Origin: CAVTWS01 sp963732655
GTDB taxonomy: Bacteria > Actinomycetota > Acidimicrobiia > Acidimicrobiales > SHLQ01
Direction of reading: 5' to 3'
Assembly (NCBI GenBank): GCA_963732655.1
Contig: CAVTAI010000005.1
Span: forward strand, 558,001-622,000
DNA length: 64,000 nucleotides
Shown: one piece after another, positions 9,117 through 18,029 of the stretch
How the letters are laid out: the number at the start of each line of letters is the position of its first letter
How positions within the stretch are numbered: the stretch's first letter is position 1
Made by a program: the position numbers and the translations under genes
Notes under the pieces: generated by a model
Database searches by the model: none
Seen by the model: only the letters and a program-made list of their open reading frames with translations
Told to the model about the DNA's origin: nothing

Positions 9117-9700
9117 CGGTCGGGTCGCACGGATCGCACGGGTGCCGGCTGCCGTTCGTACACGAGCGAGTAGAACGATGCCCGCTTCTCGGCCATGTAC
9201 CGGGAATCCGGCGCGAGGTCCCAGCTCAGATGAGTGCAGGGGATCGGCAGCCGCCCGTACACCGGATCGACGTACGTGCGGTGCAGGTAGTCGAACATCG
9301 GGCGATCCGGGCAGACGTTCGTGCCGTCGAGGTACTCGTCCAGGAACGAGCGGCGCAGCCCGAGTACCCACATGCCGGACTGCACGCGATGGATACCGTA
9401 TCTCGGGCTCCAGCTCGACGGTGGGGCGACAAGGTGGCCCGGCGCCGTCTCCCGATTCCAATTGGCCAGGTCGAAGTCGACGCTGACCGCCAATAACTCG
9501 GGGAACCGGTGCATCCGGTCGAGCAACTCGATCCCCCATTGCGGCTCGGACTTGGGCACGACGAGATCCAGGTCCGTGAATACTACGGTTTCGTCGGAGC
9601 GGGCGGGTGGGAAGTGATCTCGGTAGAGGGCTTCGAGGCCAGATCCGTACGTGTTTGTCGCGAACAACACGTGACCGCCCACGACGCCCGCGTCGACCAT
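9113..9700 (-). CDS. Possible N-truncated GT-A-like glycosyltransferase
   Basis: About 195 residues from ATG 9700. It contains VVFTDLDLVVP, which looks like the DxD metal/nucleotide-sugar site of GT-A glycosyltransferases, then AVSVDFDLANWNRE and SGMWVLGLRRSFLDEYLDG, consistent with the second half of a GT-A fold. The usual N-terminal nucleotide-binding strand is missing. The frame is continuous upstream with the 3' remnant of a broken methyltransferase. The gene therefore seems to have lost its own 5' end by a deletion that joined it to that remnant. The stop overlaps the next methyltransferase start by four bases. Family assignment is tentative. Confidence 0.45.
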   Translation of the reverse strand: MVDAGVVGGHVLFATNTYGSGLEALYRDHFPPARSDETVVFTDLDLVVPKSEPQWGIELLDRMHRFPELLAVSVDFDLANWNRETAPGHLVAPPSSWSPRYGIHRVQSGMWVLGLRRSFLDEYLDGTNVCPDRPMFDYLHRTYVDPVYGRLPIPCTHLSWDLAPDSRYMAEKRASFYSLVYERQPAPVRSVRPDR

Positions 9701-9703
9701 CGC

Positions 9704-10214
9704 TTGGGTTCGAGTATGGCGCGCCAGGTTCGCCTCGGACCACTCCAGGCGGGACGGGCACCGGTTCACCCAGCGCTTAAAGCGCTGGATCCAACGGTTC
9801 GGTCGCCGACCCGATGTCCGATCTGGAGGTCGTGATTGGGATCGGAGTGGGCGAATGGGTTCGACGCGTGAGGAACCACCGCGATGAGCGCCCCGCCGGA
9901 AGTGACCATACGAGCGATCTCCGACATCAGCACGTCCGAACGCGAGGATGCGCTCCAGGATGTGAGGCGTGCACGACACCGATCGAGTCGCTTCGGATGC
10001 AGCCGAGCCCACGCTCCAGGTCGAGACGGATGCCCGGCGGGACGGGAGCCAGGGTGTCGACCCCGATTGAAGGCTGCGGTCGTGGCACCGGACCGCAGCC
10101 GATGTCGATGACCGGACGGCCGCGCCCGGCCCCGACGGCGACCGTGAGCGAGTCGCGCGGCGCACGACCGAACATCGCTGTCACGCGAGGTTGAACTGCG
10201 ACCAACAACCTCAT
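9704..10214 (-). pseudogene. Degenerate methyltransferase, tandem copy of 8412-9116
   Basis: Starts at ATG 10214, overlapping the wzt stop (ATGA), and reads motif I VIDIGCGPVPRPQ. It then changes frame twice: after VVHAS (around 9962) and again around 9943. ILERIL, MSEIARMVTSGGA, VVPHASNPFAHSDPNH and finally RFKRWVNRCPSRLEW appear in successive frames. Each piece matches the intact neighbour in order (HVLEHV, AEISRVLTTDGS, VPHFSNPYYFSDPTH, RFERWVNAHPSRQEF). About 35 codons between the last two blocks are missing. Two indels plus an internal deletion make this a real pseudogene rather than a base-calling slip. Confidence 0.75.
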
Positions 10215-11428
10215 GCCGGGTCCTCCGGCTCCACGTCTGTCGCCGCCCAATCGAGGTCGGGTCGGGTGACGCCGAGCCAGCGCCCCTCCCACTGCTCCGC
10301 GAGCGAGCCGTCGTCGTGGACCTCGAAGGCCAACACTCGGCCGAAGTCGTGCTCGACCTCACGGCGAGCACGGATCGCCAGAAGCGTGACGTAGTAGGTG
10401 CCGGTGTTCAATACGCCGCCGGGGACGGAGCAACGGAAGCGGGTCGTCGTACTCCGTCGCCGCCCGTCGTCGTCCCGGTTCGCGGACATGAGGACGGTCA
10501 TCCCGCCGTGGGCGATGATCTCGACCCGGAGGTTCACCGGCTCGTTCGGGGCCTCGAAAGCCACGTCAAACTCAAGCACGCATCCCGACGTCGTCCCGAT
10601 CGCGGGGGACGCACCGGCTGGAAGTGCTCGGCTTGCGAGCAGCCGGATCGACTCGTTCCCCGGGGCCTCGCCGAGCGACCAGGTGTGCTCGGCCAGGGCA
10701 GTGCCGCCGTTGGAGAGGTACGACGCCACGACATTCGACGTGGGCCCGATCTCCCGCACCGTCCCCTGATCGAGCCAGATGGCGGAGGTGCACAGGGACT
10801 GGACCGCAGTGAGGTTGTGGCTGACGAACAGCACCGTGCGCCCGTCACGAGACAGCTGACCGATCTTGCCCAGACAACGGGCCTGAAACTCGACGTCGCC
10901 GACCGCGAGGACCTCGTCGACGATGAGGATCGGCGCGTCGAGATGAGCTGCCACCGAAAAGGCTAGCCGCATGTACATACCGCTCGAGTAACGCTTGACC
11001 GGGGTGTCGAGCGCGCTGCCGATGTCGGCGAAATCCACGATGTCGTCGAACCGGTCGGCGATCGTTCGTTGCGACATCCCGAGGATGCTGCCGTTCATGT
11101 AGACGTTTTCGCGGCCGGTCATGTCGGGGTGGAAGCCAGTACCCACCTCGAGGAGGGCGGCGATGCGACCATGTATCTCGGCCGATCCGCTGGTCGGTTC
11201 GGTGACCCTGGCCAGCAGCTTGAAGAGGGTCGACTTGCCGGCCCCGTTCCTCCCGATGACCGCCACGGAATCGCCGCGTTCGACATCGAACGAGACGTCA
11301 CGGATGGCCCAGAGGTCGACACCACCTGCCTCCCGTCCCGCCGCCGTTCGAAACAGCGCGCGCGCGCCGATGAGGCCGCGCAGATACCGCTTGGACAGCG
11401 AACGCACCTGGATGGCCGGATCCTGCAT
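10211..11428 (-). CDS. wzt: Polysaccharide ABC exporter ATPase (Wzt) with C-terminal domain
   Basis: ATPase of 405 residues of an ABC-2-type glycan exporter. Walker A is GRNGAGKS (around residues 70-77), the signature is the YSSGM variant seen in Wzt/TagH proteins, and Walker B is ILIVDEVLAVGD, followed by the H-loop in FVSHN. From about residue 260 there is an extra beta-rich domain of about 145 residues (CVLEFDVAFEAP, TGTYYVTLLAI), which fits the Wzt C-terminal domain that reads the finished glycan end in O9a-type systems. Start ATG 11428 shares one base with the permease stop (TGATG), so ATPase and permease are coupled. The long upstream extension of the frame is not coding. Confidence 0.9.
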   Translation of the reverse strand: MQDPAIQVRSLSKRYLRGLIGARALFRTAAGREAGGVDLWAIRDVSFDVERGDSVAVIGRNGAGKSTLFKLLARVTEPTSGSAEIHGRIAALLEVGTGFHPDMTGRENVYMNGSILGMSQRTIADRFDDIVDFADIGSALDTPVKRYSSGMYMRLAFSVAAHLDAPILIVDEVLAVGDVEFQARCLGKIGQLSRDGRTVLFVSHNLTAVQSLCTSAIWLDQGTVREIGPTSNVVASYLSNGGTALAEHTWSLGEAPGNESIRLLASRALPAGASPAIGTTSGCVLEFDVAFEAPNEPVNLRVEIIAHGGMTVLMSANRDDDGRRRSTTTRFRCSVPGGVLNTGTYYVTLLAIRARREVEHDFGRVLAFEVHDDGSLAEQWEGRWLGVTRPDLDWAATDVEPEDPA

Positions 11429-12282
11429 CAAAGGAGATCCACGAACGTTCGCTCGGCTCGGGCGAAGGACGCGATCCCGCCGACCGCAAGGACGATGGCC
11501 GTTATGCTGGCGCTGGCCACGGTCCACGCCGGAGGCATCCGGGTGTCGAACGACGCGCTACGCATCGTTTCGATGGTCGACGCCATCGGGTTCAACCACA
11601 TCACAGTCCGGATCGTCGACGGAGCGGCGGAGGCCGGGTACCCCACCGGCGTGAGGAAGAGGCCCACCTGCAGGACGAACGACACGAGGTGAATGACATC
11701 GCGGTACTTGGCCGTGAGCGAGCACAGCACGAGGCCGAGCCCGGTGGCGACCAGAACAGTCGTGGTGACGGACCACAACACCTTTGGGAGGAGCAACCAG
11801 CCGTCGGGCCCGAGGCCGTCGGTGCTGGAGATGACCATCGCCGCGTATGTAACCACCAGTACGACACCTTGAAGGGCCATTGGGATCAGGTTCGCGATGG
11901 CCGTCGCGAACGGAACGATGATCCGCGGGAAGTACACCTTGGTGAACAGATTCGCGTTTGTGAGCAAAGAAGACGTCACGGCCGCGAGTGTCGTAGTGGT
12001 GTAGTTCCACAGCAGGAGCCCACACAGGTAGAATAGGAACGGCGGGATGCCGGCGGTCCCGACCCGGGCGACACGGGAGAAGGCGATGTAGATCGCAGCC
12101 GACGTCAACACGGGCTGGAGGACGAACCACAGCGGGCCGAGCACGGTCTGACGGTACTTCGTCGTCACTTCGCGCTTGATGAGCATAACGAAGAGCCCGT
12201 GGTACCGGGCGAACTCGTGCCAATCCGGGATGCGCCAGCCGGTAGACGGCCGAATCGTGATCAGTTCTCGATCATGTGGCAT
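11428..12282 (-). CDS. wzm: Polysaccharide ABC exporter permease (Wzm)
   Basis: ABC-2-type membrane permease of 284 residues that flips the lipid-linked glycan out of the cytoplasm. The N-terminal amphipathic part carries LIKREVTTKYRQTVLGPLW, the hallmark of Wzm/TagG proteins. About six hydrophobic segments follow (for example IYIAFS, FYLCGLLLWNYTTTTLAAV, VVLVVTYAAMVI, VGLFLTPVGYPAS). The C-terminal WLNPMASTIETMR motif is also standard. I used ATG 12282; the open frame continues far upstream but overlaps the divergent wecB. It is first in the wzm-wzt operon and divergent from the wecB operon across about 190 bases. Confidence 0.9.
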   Translation of the reverse strand: MPHDRELITIRPSTGWRIPDWHEFARYHGLFVMLIKREVTTKYRQTVLGPLWFVLQPVLTSAAIYIAFSRVARVGTAGIPPFLFYLCGLLLWNYTTTTLAAVTSSLLTNANLFTKVYFPRIIVPFATAIANLIPMALQGVVLVVTYAAMVISSTDGLGPDGWLLLPKVLWSVTTTVLVATGLGLVLCSLTAKYRDVIHLVSFVLQVGLFLTPVGYPASAAPSTIRTVMWLNPMASTIETMRSASFDTRMPPAWTVASASITAIVLAVGGIASFARAERTFVDLL

Positions 12283-12459
12283 TTGGGGGTCGTCCGGAGG
12301 TCGGGGCGCCGAGCGCTCGGCCGCGCTCCCAGGGTGGTGGCCGGCCTGAACTCGACACGATCGGCGTTCGATCACCTGGCTTCGCGGCGATCTTCGGGCG
12401 GGAACCGCGTTGACGATACCTCGGGCCGGAGGGTGTCCGAGGTACCCGTGCCGCTTGCC

Positions 12460-12465
12460 TAAGCT
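12460..12465 (+). promoter_or_regulatory. Putative -10 box for wecB (leaderless)
   Basis: TAAGCT followed by 6 bases and GTG 12472. It fits the leaderless pattern used elsewhere in the locus and supports the GTG start. Confidence 0.4.
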
Positions 12466-12471
12466 GGGGCG

Positions 12472-13614
12472 GTGGTCGACTCGGCAGGGATTATGGTGGT
12501 CGTCGGCGCCCGGCCGAACTTCGTCAAGGCGGCGCCGGTGGTGGCCGAGTTGTCCCGCCGCGGACTGGCCGTCAGCCTTGTGCACACCGGCCAGCACTAC
12601 GACGTGGTGATGAGCGACCAGATCTTCGCCGACCTGTCGCTGCCTCACCCGGATGTGTACCTCGGTGCCGGCTCGGGCTCGATGGCCGAGCAGACGTCGG
12701 CGGTGATGACCTCGTTCGAGCGCGTGCTCGCCGAGCGGACACCGTCGATGAGCGTGGTGTTCGGTGACGTCAACTCGACGCTGGCGTGCGCGCTCGTGTC
12801 GGCGAAGGCCGGCATACCCGTCGCCCATGTGGAGGCGGGCCTGCGCAGTGGTGACTGGGCCATGCCCGAGGAGATCAACCGGGTGGTCACCGACCGGATC
12901 TCCCACGTCCTGTTGGCCCCGTCGGGGGACGCGGTGGACAACCTCGTCGGCGAGGGCAGCCGGCCCGACCAGATCCACCTCGTGGGGAACGTCATGGTCG
13001 ACACGCTTCTGGCCCACCGGGCGGCGGCGGTGGCCCGACCCACGCTGCGAGACATCGGTGTCGAGGAACGCTCGTACGTGGTGCTCACCCTCCACCGGCC
13101 GTCGAACGTCGATGACGGACGTTCGCTCGAACGGCTGCTCGCCGCAACCGCTCACGCGGCGGCCGGACGTACCGTCGTCTTTCCCGCCCATCCCCGCACC
13201 CGGCGGATCCTGGATGACATCGAGGTACCGGGCACCGTCACCGTGCTCGAACCACTCGGGTACCTCGACTTCCTGGCCCTGCAGGCGGGGGCGGCGCTGG
13301 TGTTGACCGACTCGGGTGGGGTTCAGGAGGAGACGACCGTGCTCGGTGTGCCCTGCCTGACGTTGCGGACCACGACCGAACGGCCGGTCACCGTGACGGA
13401 GGGGACGAATCGGTTGGTCGGGCCGGACCCCGAATCCATCGCCCGCGTCGCCGCGGAAGTGTTGGCCGACCCCCCACCCGCCCGTTGCCCGGCGTTGTGG
13501 GACGGCCGGGCGGCCGGGCGAATCGGCGATGCGATCGAGCAGGGGCTGGACACCGACAGGTCCCGGGCGCCCGGGCCGCCGCCCTCGGTGCATCTCGCGC
13601 CGGAGGGCGGCTGA
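12472..13614 (+). CDS. wecB: UDP-N-acetylglucosamine 2-epimerase family
   Basis: Non-hydrolysing UDP-HexNAc 2-epimerase of 380 residues, making UDP-ManNAc-type sugars. It has VVVGARPNFVKAAPV at the N-terminus, then HTGQHYD, VFGDVNST, HVEAGLRSGDWAMPEEINR with its conserved acid and arginine residues, LTLHRPSN and TDSGGVQEE. The WbpI-type UDP-GlcNAc(3NAc)A 2-epimerases share this fold. Given the WbpB/D/E-like genes at 31.6-34.4 kb, that substrate is a real alternative to plain UDP-GlcNAc. GTG 12472 was chosen from the -10 box; ATG 12493 is an alternative. Stop and the next ATG overlap by one base, so the asnB-like gene is coupled. Confidence 0.9.
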   Translation: MVDSAGIMVVVGARPNFVKAAPVVAELSRRGLAVSLVHTGQHYDVVMSDQIFADLSLPHPDVYLGAGSGSMAEQTSAVMTSFERVLAERTPSMSVVFGDVNSTLACALVSAKAGIPVAHVEAGLRSGDWAMPEEINRVVTDRISHVLLAPSGDAVDNLVGEGSRPDQIHLVGNVMVDTLLAHRAAAVARPTLRDIGVEERSYVVLTLHRPSNVDDGRSLERLLAATAHAAAGRTVVFPAHPRTRRILDDIEVPGTVTVLEPLGYLDFLALQAGAALVLTDSGGVQEETTVLGVPCLTLRTTTERPVTVTEGTNRLVGPDPESIARVAAEVLADPPPARCPALWDGRAAGRIGDAIEQGLDTDRSRAPGPPPSVHLAPEGG

Positions 13615-15518
13615 TGTGCGGCATCGCCGGGGTGGTCGGCCCTACTGTGACCTGGGGTCCGGCGTTCGCCGAGCGCGCCCTCCGGCTCCAACACCATCGC
13701 GGACCTGATGGCTCGGGGCGCTGGAGCCGGGTGCCCGACGGCACCGGCCCCCAGATCGAGTTCGCCCACAACCGGCTGGCCATCGTGGACCTGAGCCCCG
13801 CCGGCGCGCAACCGATGCACCATGCCGCAGCTGGGCTGACGATCGTGTTCAACGGCGAGATCTACAACGATCGCCTGCTGGTCGATCGGTTGAGCGGCCT
13901 CGGTCACCGGTTCCGCTCGACGTGTGACACCGAGGTGGTCCTGGCCGCATACGCCGAGTGGGGTACCCGGTGCGTCGACGAGCTCGACGGCATGTTTGCG
14001 TTCGCGGTGTGGGACGAACCGCGTTCCCGTCTGTTCGCGGCCCGGGATCGCCTGGGCGAGAAGCCGTTCCACTACGTGTGGGACGAGTCGAATCGCACGT
14101 TCGCCTTCGCGTCCGAGATCAAGGCGCTCGCCGGTCTTCCTGGTGTCCGGGTCGAGATCCACGACGGCGTGCTGGCCCGCTGGGCGCGGGCCGGCAGCCT
14201 GGCCGCCGGATCGGAGACGGTGGTGCGGCCGATCCGCCGGCTCGAGCCCGGCCACACACTGACGCTCGACTGGTCCCGAGGCGCCGATGCCTCTCAGCTG
14301 GCGACGTCGCCGTTCTGGACGCTGCCCTCTGGTACCCGCGGCCTCGGGCTCGACGCCGGTGCGGAGCGGGTGCTCGACCTGCTGAGCGGGAGCGTGGAGA
14401 GCCGCCTGCGGTCCGACGTACCGGTGGGTTCGAGCCTGTCGGGCGGGCTCGACTCGTCGGCCGTGGTGTGCCTGATCCACCGGCTGCGCCCCGATACGGG
14501 CCAAGCCACCTTCACAGCTCGCATGGATCAGGCCGGGCTCGACGAGGGGCGATGGGTCGATGCCATCGTGGCGGCGACCGGCGTGCGCAACGAGCAGGTG
14601 TGGCCCCGCCATCAGGACCTGGTCGAGCACTTCGACCGCTGGTGCTGGCACCTGGAGGAGCCGGTGCGTTCGACGAGTCCGTTCGCCCAGTACCTCGTGA
14701 TGCGCCTGGCGTCCGAACACGGGGTGGTGGTGCTGCTCGACGGGCAGGGTGCCGACGAGATGTTCGGCGGATACGTGCCCCACCGGACCATCCGTCTCAA
14801 CGAGCTGCTGGCCCGCCGGCGGTTCGTCTCCCTGGCCGGGGAGGTGTGGGCGAACCGGCGCCGGGGCCTCGGCCCGTTCCCGATCTCAGCCAAGGCGGCG
14901 TTGGCTCGGCTGTCGCCCGCCCTGTACCAGCGGCTCCGACCCGCGGGGCCGGCGTCGAGCGTGGTTGGTGCTGGTTCCTGGCGGAGCGACTGGGTTGACG
15001 CCCACCCCGACGGCGCGCCACCGGAGCGGGGCACGCTCGACGCCGTCCTGCGCTACGAGCTGACCGGCGGGCCCTTGCAGGATCTGCTGCGGTACGGTGA
15101 TCGAAACTCCATGGCCTGGAGTCGCGAGGTCCGTCAGCCGTTCCTCGCCCATGGGCTGGTGGAGCTGGCGGCGACCCTCGACCCCGCTCTCAAGGTGTCC
15201 CACGGGGAGTCGAAGCGGGTCCTGCGTCAGGCGGTGCGGGGCCTCGTCCCCGACGTCGTCGTGGACCGAACCGACAAGCTCGGCTACCAGGCCCCGCTCG
15301 CCACCTGGCTCGACGGTCCCTTGAAACCGTGGCTCGAGGAACGTGGTGAACGCGCCCGGGAGGTCCTCGGGGATCGGATCTCCCTGGACCGGCTTCGAGC
15401 CCATTGTTCGGCCGAGGCGAGGACGCCGTCGACGCGTGATCACGCCGAAGACCTCTTCGGCCTGGTGGTCGCCGGCGCGACGCTCGGCGCCCACCTCGAG
15501 CACGAGCCCCTCCCATGA
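13614..15518 (+). CDS. asnB: Asparagine-synthetase-like glutamine amidotransferase, copy 3
   Basis: Amidotransferase of 634 residues. Cys2 in MCGIAGVVG, HRGPDGSGRW, FNGEIYND and the PP-loop SGGLDS near residue 275 are intact, as is LDGQGADEMFGGYVPH. The start at 13614 is fixed by MCGI and by the TGATG junction with wecB; the frame stays open upstream inside wecB but is not used. Second gene of a plus operon of wecB, this gene and two glycosyltransferases, so the amidated product is probably made with or on the 2-epimerised amino sugar (inference). Third of four such paralogues in the window. Confidence 0.88.
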   Translation: MCGIAGVVGPTVTWGPAFAERALRLQHHRGPDGSGRWSRVPDGTGPQIEFAHNRLAIVDLSPAGAQPMHHAAAGLTIVFNGEIYNDRLLVDRLSGLGHRFRSTCDTEVVLAAYAEWGTRCVDELDGMFAFAVWDEPRSRLFAARDRLGEKPFHYVWDESNRTFAFASEIKALAGLPGVRVEIHDGVLARWARAGSLAAGSETVVRPIRRLEPGHTLTLDWSRGADASQLATSPFWTLPSGTRGLGLDAGAERVLDLLSGSVESRLRSDVPVGSSLSGGLDSSAVVCLIHRLRPDTGQATFTARMDQAGLDEGRWVDAIVAATGVRNEQVWPRHQDLVEHFDRWCWHLEEPVRSTSPFAQYLVMRLASEHGVVVLLDGQGADEMFGGYVPHRTIRLNELLARRRFVSLAGEVWANRRRGLGPFPISAKAALARLSPALYQRLRPAGPASSVVGAGSWRSDWVDAHPDGAPPERGTLDAVLRYELTGGPLQDLLRYGDRNSMAWSREVRQPFLAHGLVELAATLDPALKVSHGESKRVLRQAVRGLVPDVVVDRTDKLGYQAPLATWLDGPLKPWLEERGERAREVLGDRISLDRLRAHCSAEARTPSTRDHAEDLFGLVVAGATLGAHLEHEPLP

Positions 15519-16732
15519 AGGTGTTGGCCATCACGCCCGACTTCCCCGGCCCGGACAGTGCGACCGCCGGGGTGTTCGTCTTCGACCAGTTGAACGGGTT
15601 GTCGATCCATGCCGACGTCACCGTTGCCCACCTGCGCTCGGATTTCGGGCCGGCGCCCCGACGGTGGTTCCGCCGGACGTACTGGTGGTACCGCCGGCGA
15701 TCTCGCGATTGGCACGACGATCCCCGCGTGCCCGTGCAGCGCGTCATGTTCCGGCGCTCCGGCCGGCCCGACGAGGATGTCGTTCCCGCCATGGTCGAGG
15801 CCGTCCTCGACGCGATCGCCATTTCGGGCCGAGCGGTCGACATCGTGTACGCCCACTGGTTGTGGCCCGGCGGTTCGGTCGGCCTGGAGGTGGCCCGACG
15901 GCTCGGTGTGCCGCTCGCCGCCATCGCTCGGGGCGGAGATCTCCATGCGTGGCTCGACAAGCCGCACGTGCGTCGGCGGGCCGTCGAGGTCATCGATGGT
16001 GCCGATCTGTTGCTGGCCAACTCGAACTACCTCCGGGAACGCATGGACGCCATCGTCCCCGGCGGATCGGCCCGGTGCGAGGTGGTCTACAACGGCGTCG
16101 ACACCGAGGCGTTTTCGCCAGCGTCGGGGGTCGACCGACGCGCCCTTCGATCCAGTCTGGGATTGGGCGATGGCGACAGGGTGCTGCTCTGCGTCGGCCC
16201 GGTGTCGGAGCGAAAGGGACACCTCGAGCTCGCCGAGGCGTGGATGTCGATACACGCGAGATTCCCGAACTGGGTCCTCGTACTCGTCGGCGCCCCTGCG
16301 GAGGACCACGTTGTCCGAGCAGTCCAGAACCTGCCGGCGGTTCGGATGGTCGGTGCCATCAGTCGGCCGGACGTCGTCGACTGGATGCGCGCCGCCGACC
16401 TCGCCGTGCAGCCGAGCCGTAGCGAAGGCTTGGCCAACACGACCCTCGAAGCCCTGGCCGTCGGCTGTCCCGTCGTCTCCACCGATACCAGCGCGCAGCC
16501 CGAGATCGTCATCGATGGCCTGACCGGCCGTCTCGTGCCGACCGGCGATGTCGACGCCCTCGCGGCGGCCCTCGACGATCTCATGGGAGACGAGCCCACG
16601 CGTGCGCAACTGTCGTCGTCGGCGCGAACGTTCGTGGTCGACCGGTTCGACAGCCGATCGCACCATGCCCGATTGGCGAGGGTGCTCGGCGGTGCGCTCC
16701 CCGGCCGACCGATCGTCGACGGCGGTGGGTGA
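15515..16732 (+). CDS. GT4-family glycosyltransferase
   Basis: Glycosyltransferase of 405 residues with both GT-B halves clear. N-terminal: LAITPDFPGPDSATAGVFVFD, then the region around IVYAHWLWPGGSVGLE. C-terminal: VVYNGVDTEAF, LLCVGPVSERKGHLEL, ADLAVQPSRSEGLANTTLEA with the two donor-binding acids, and a trailing GRLVPTGD. The start ATG overlaps the preceding stop by four bases (ATGA). It is one of the textbook GT4 proteins of the locus and probably adds a sugar from a nucleotide donor on the inner membrane face. Donor unknown. Confidence 0.9.
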   Translation: MKVLAITPDFPGPDSATAGVFVFDQLNGLSIHADVTVAHLRSDFGPAPRRWFRRTYWWYRRRSRDWHDDPRVPVQRVMFRRSGRPDEDVVPAMVEAVLDAIAISGRAVDIVYAHWLWPGGSVGLEVARRLGVPLAAIARGGDLHAWLDKPHVRRRAVEVIDGADLLLANSNYLRERMDAIVPGGSARCEVVYNGVDTEAFSPASGVDRRALRSSLGLGDGDRVLLCVGPVSERKGHLELAEAWMSIHARFPNWVLVLVGAPAEDHVVRAVQNLPAVRMVGAISRPDVVDWMRAADLAVQPSRSEGLANTTLEALAVGCPVVSTDTSAQPEIVIDGLTGRLVPTGDVDALAAALDDLMGDEPTRAQLSSSARTFVVDRFDSRSHHARLARVLGGALPGRPIVDGGG

Positions 16733-18029
16733 GCTGCGCACCGTACTTCTCATCGCCCACGAGTGCCGGCCCTTCAACGATCCGGGACACACGGTGGGAG
16801 CGCAGCGGCCGTACGAACTGGCCCGCTGGCTGCCCGAGTGGGGCTGGCGGGCCGAGGTGTTGTGCCACCCCCATGTCGACGGCGCCGTGCCGATCACCGT
16901 CGGCCGTGGCGGCGCGTCCCGCATCGTCCCCGTGCCCGGACTGGTTCCGCCCGGGCACCTGGCCTGGATCCACGTCGCCGCGGCCGGTCGGGGTAGGGTC
17001 GGAAAAGCGGTCGCGAGCGCCGCCACCCTGGCCCTCCTCCCGCGGGGGGACTGGAGCAGACGCTGGCGGCCATGCGCGGCCCGAGCGGCCATCGAGCGCA
17101 TTGAGGCGGGCCGAAGCGGAGTGCACCCTCCGGTCGACGTTGTGGTCGGGGAGTACGGGCCCGACGCCGGGCTGTGGGCCGCCCGGGACGCCGCCCGGGC
17201 AACGGGGGTGCCTTGGGTGGGAGACTTCCGTGACCCTTGGGGATTGGGTTTCCCTCCCGGGCGCCGGGTGCTCCCGTTCCGGTACTACGGGCGTGCGATG
17301 AGCGGTGTCGCCGCCGTCGTCGACGTGTCGAAGCCCTGGAGCGAGCACAACCGGCGGCTCACCGGGGCGTCGGCGTTCGTCGTGCCCAACGGCTACGACC
17401 CCGACGACGTGCCAGCGCCGTCCGCCATTGGACGACGCCGTGACGACGTGTTCCGCATCGTGGTCAGCGGATCGCTGGCGGCCGATCACCCACTCGCCCT
17501 GCTCGCTCGGGCGCTGATTCGCTTGGGGCACGAGACCGGCCCGGCGATTGTGCTGGAGTACCGCGGTTACCAACCAGCGCTGTTCGAGTCGATGCTGGCT
17601 GGTGCCCGCAGCGACCGAGTGGCCGTGTTTGCGTCGGCGCCCGTTCCCCGAGCGCACCACCTGACGGATGCGGCGAGGGCTGCGGTGCTGGTCGTTCCGT
17701 CCGCCGGCGGCAGCGATGACCCCGATCCGTTGCTCCGGGCCGGCAAGGTTCCCGCCCGGCTCCTCGAGCTGCTGCCGCTCGGGGTGCCCCTCCTGATGGT
17801 GCCCGGCGACGGAGGTCTCGCCGACGCAGTCCTCGCCGAGACCCGGGCCGGGGTAGTGTGCCGAACGATCGACGATGTGGCGTCGACCCTCGAGGAATGG
17901 TCGCGCGCCCAGGGAGCCGGGTTGACGTACGGGCCGGAGCCGGACCGCGCCGAGATCGAGCGCTACAGCCGCCGGACCCTCGCGGGAAGGTTTGCCGCCG
18001 TGCTCGACGAGGTGGTCAACCGCGGCTGA
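16725..18029 (+). CDS. GT-B glycosyltransferase
   Basis: Protein of about 434 residues. GTG 16725 overlaps the preceding stop by eight bases and gives a start at the first strand, RTVLLIAHECRPFND. DVVVGEYGPDAGLWAARDAA and WVGDFRDPW lie in the acceptor half. VVDVSKPW, FVVPNGYDPDDV and IVVSGSLAADHPLALLARAL lie in the donor half. The FRDPW motif is frequent in actinobacterial GT4-like proteins of capsule loci. The C-terminal donor loop is less standard (LELLPLGVPLLMVPGDGG). Fourth gene of the wecB operon; its 3' end overlaps the convergent glycosyltransferase by 14 bases. Confidence 0.8.
   Translation: MGELRTVLLIAHECRPFNDPGHTVGAQRPYELARWLPEWGWRAEVLCHPHVDGAVPITVGRGGASRIVPVPGLVPPGHLAWIHVAAAGRGRVGKAVASAATLALLPRGDWSRRWRPCAARAAIERIEAGRSGVHPPVDVVVGEYGPDAGLWAARDAARATGVPWVGDFRDPWGLGFPPGRRVLPFRYYGRAMSGVAAVVDVSKPWSEHNRRLTGASAFVVPNGYDPDDVPAPSAIGRRRDDVFRIVVSGSLAADHPLALLARALIRLGHETGPAIVLEYRGYQPALFESMLAGARSDRVAVFASAPVPRAHHLTDAARAAVLVVPSAGGSDDPDPLLRAGKVPARLLELLPLGVPLLMVPGDGGLADAVLAETRAGVVCRTIDDVASTLEEWSRAQGAGLTYGPEPDRAEIERYSRRTLAGRFAAVLDEVVNRG

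Noticed and set aside
12283..13593. Extension of the wzm frame through the wecB gene
   Set aside because: It would overlap a conserved gene on the other strand and has no membrane or domain signal; the permease starts at 12282.
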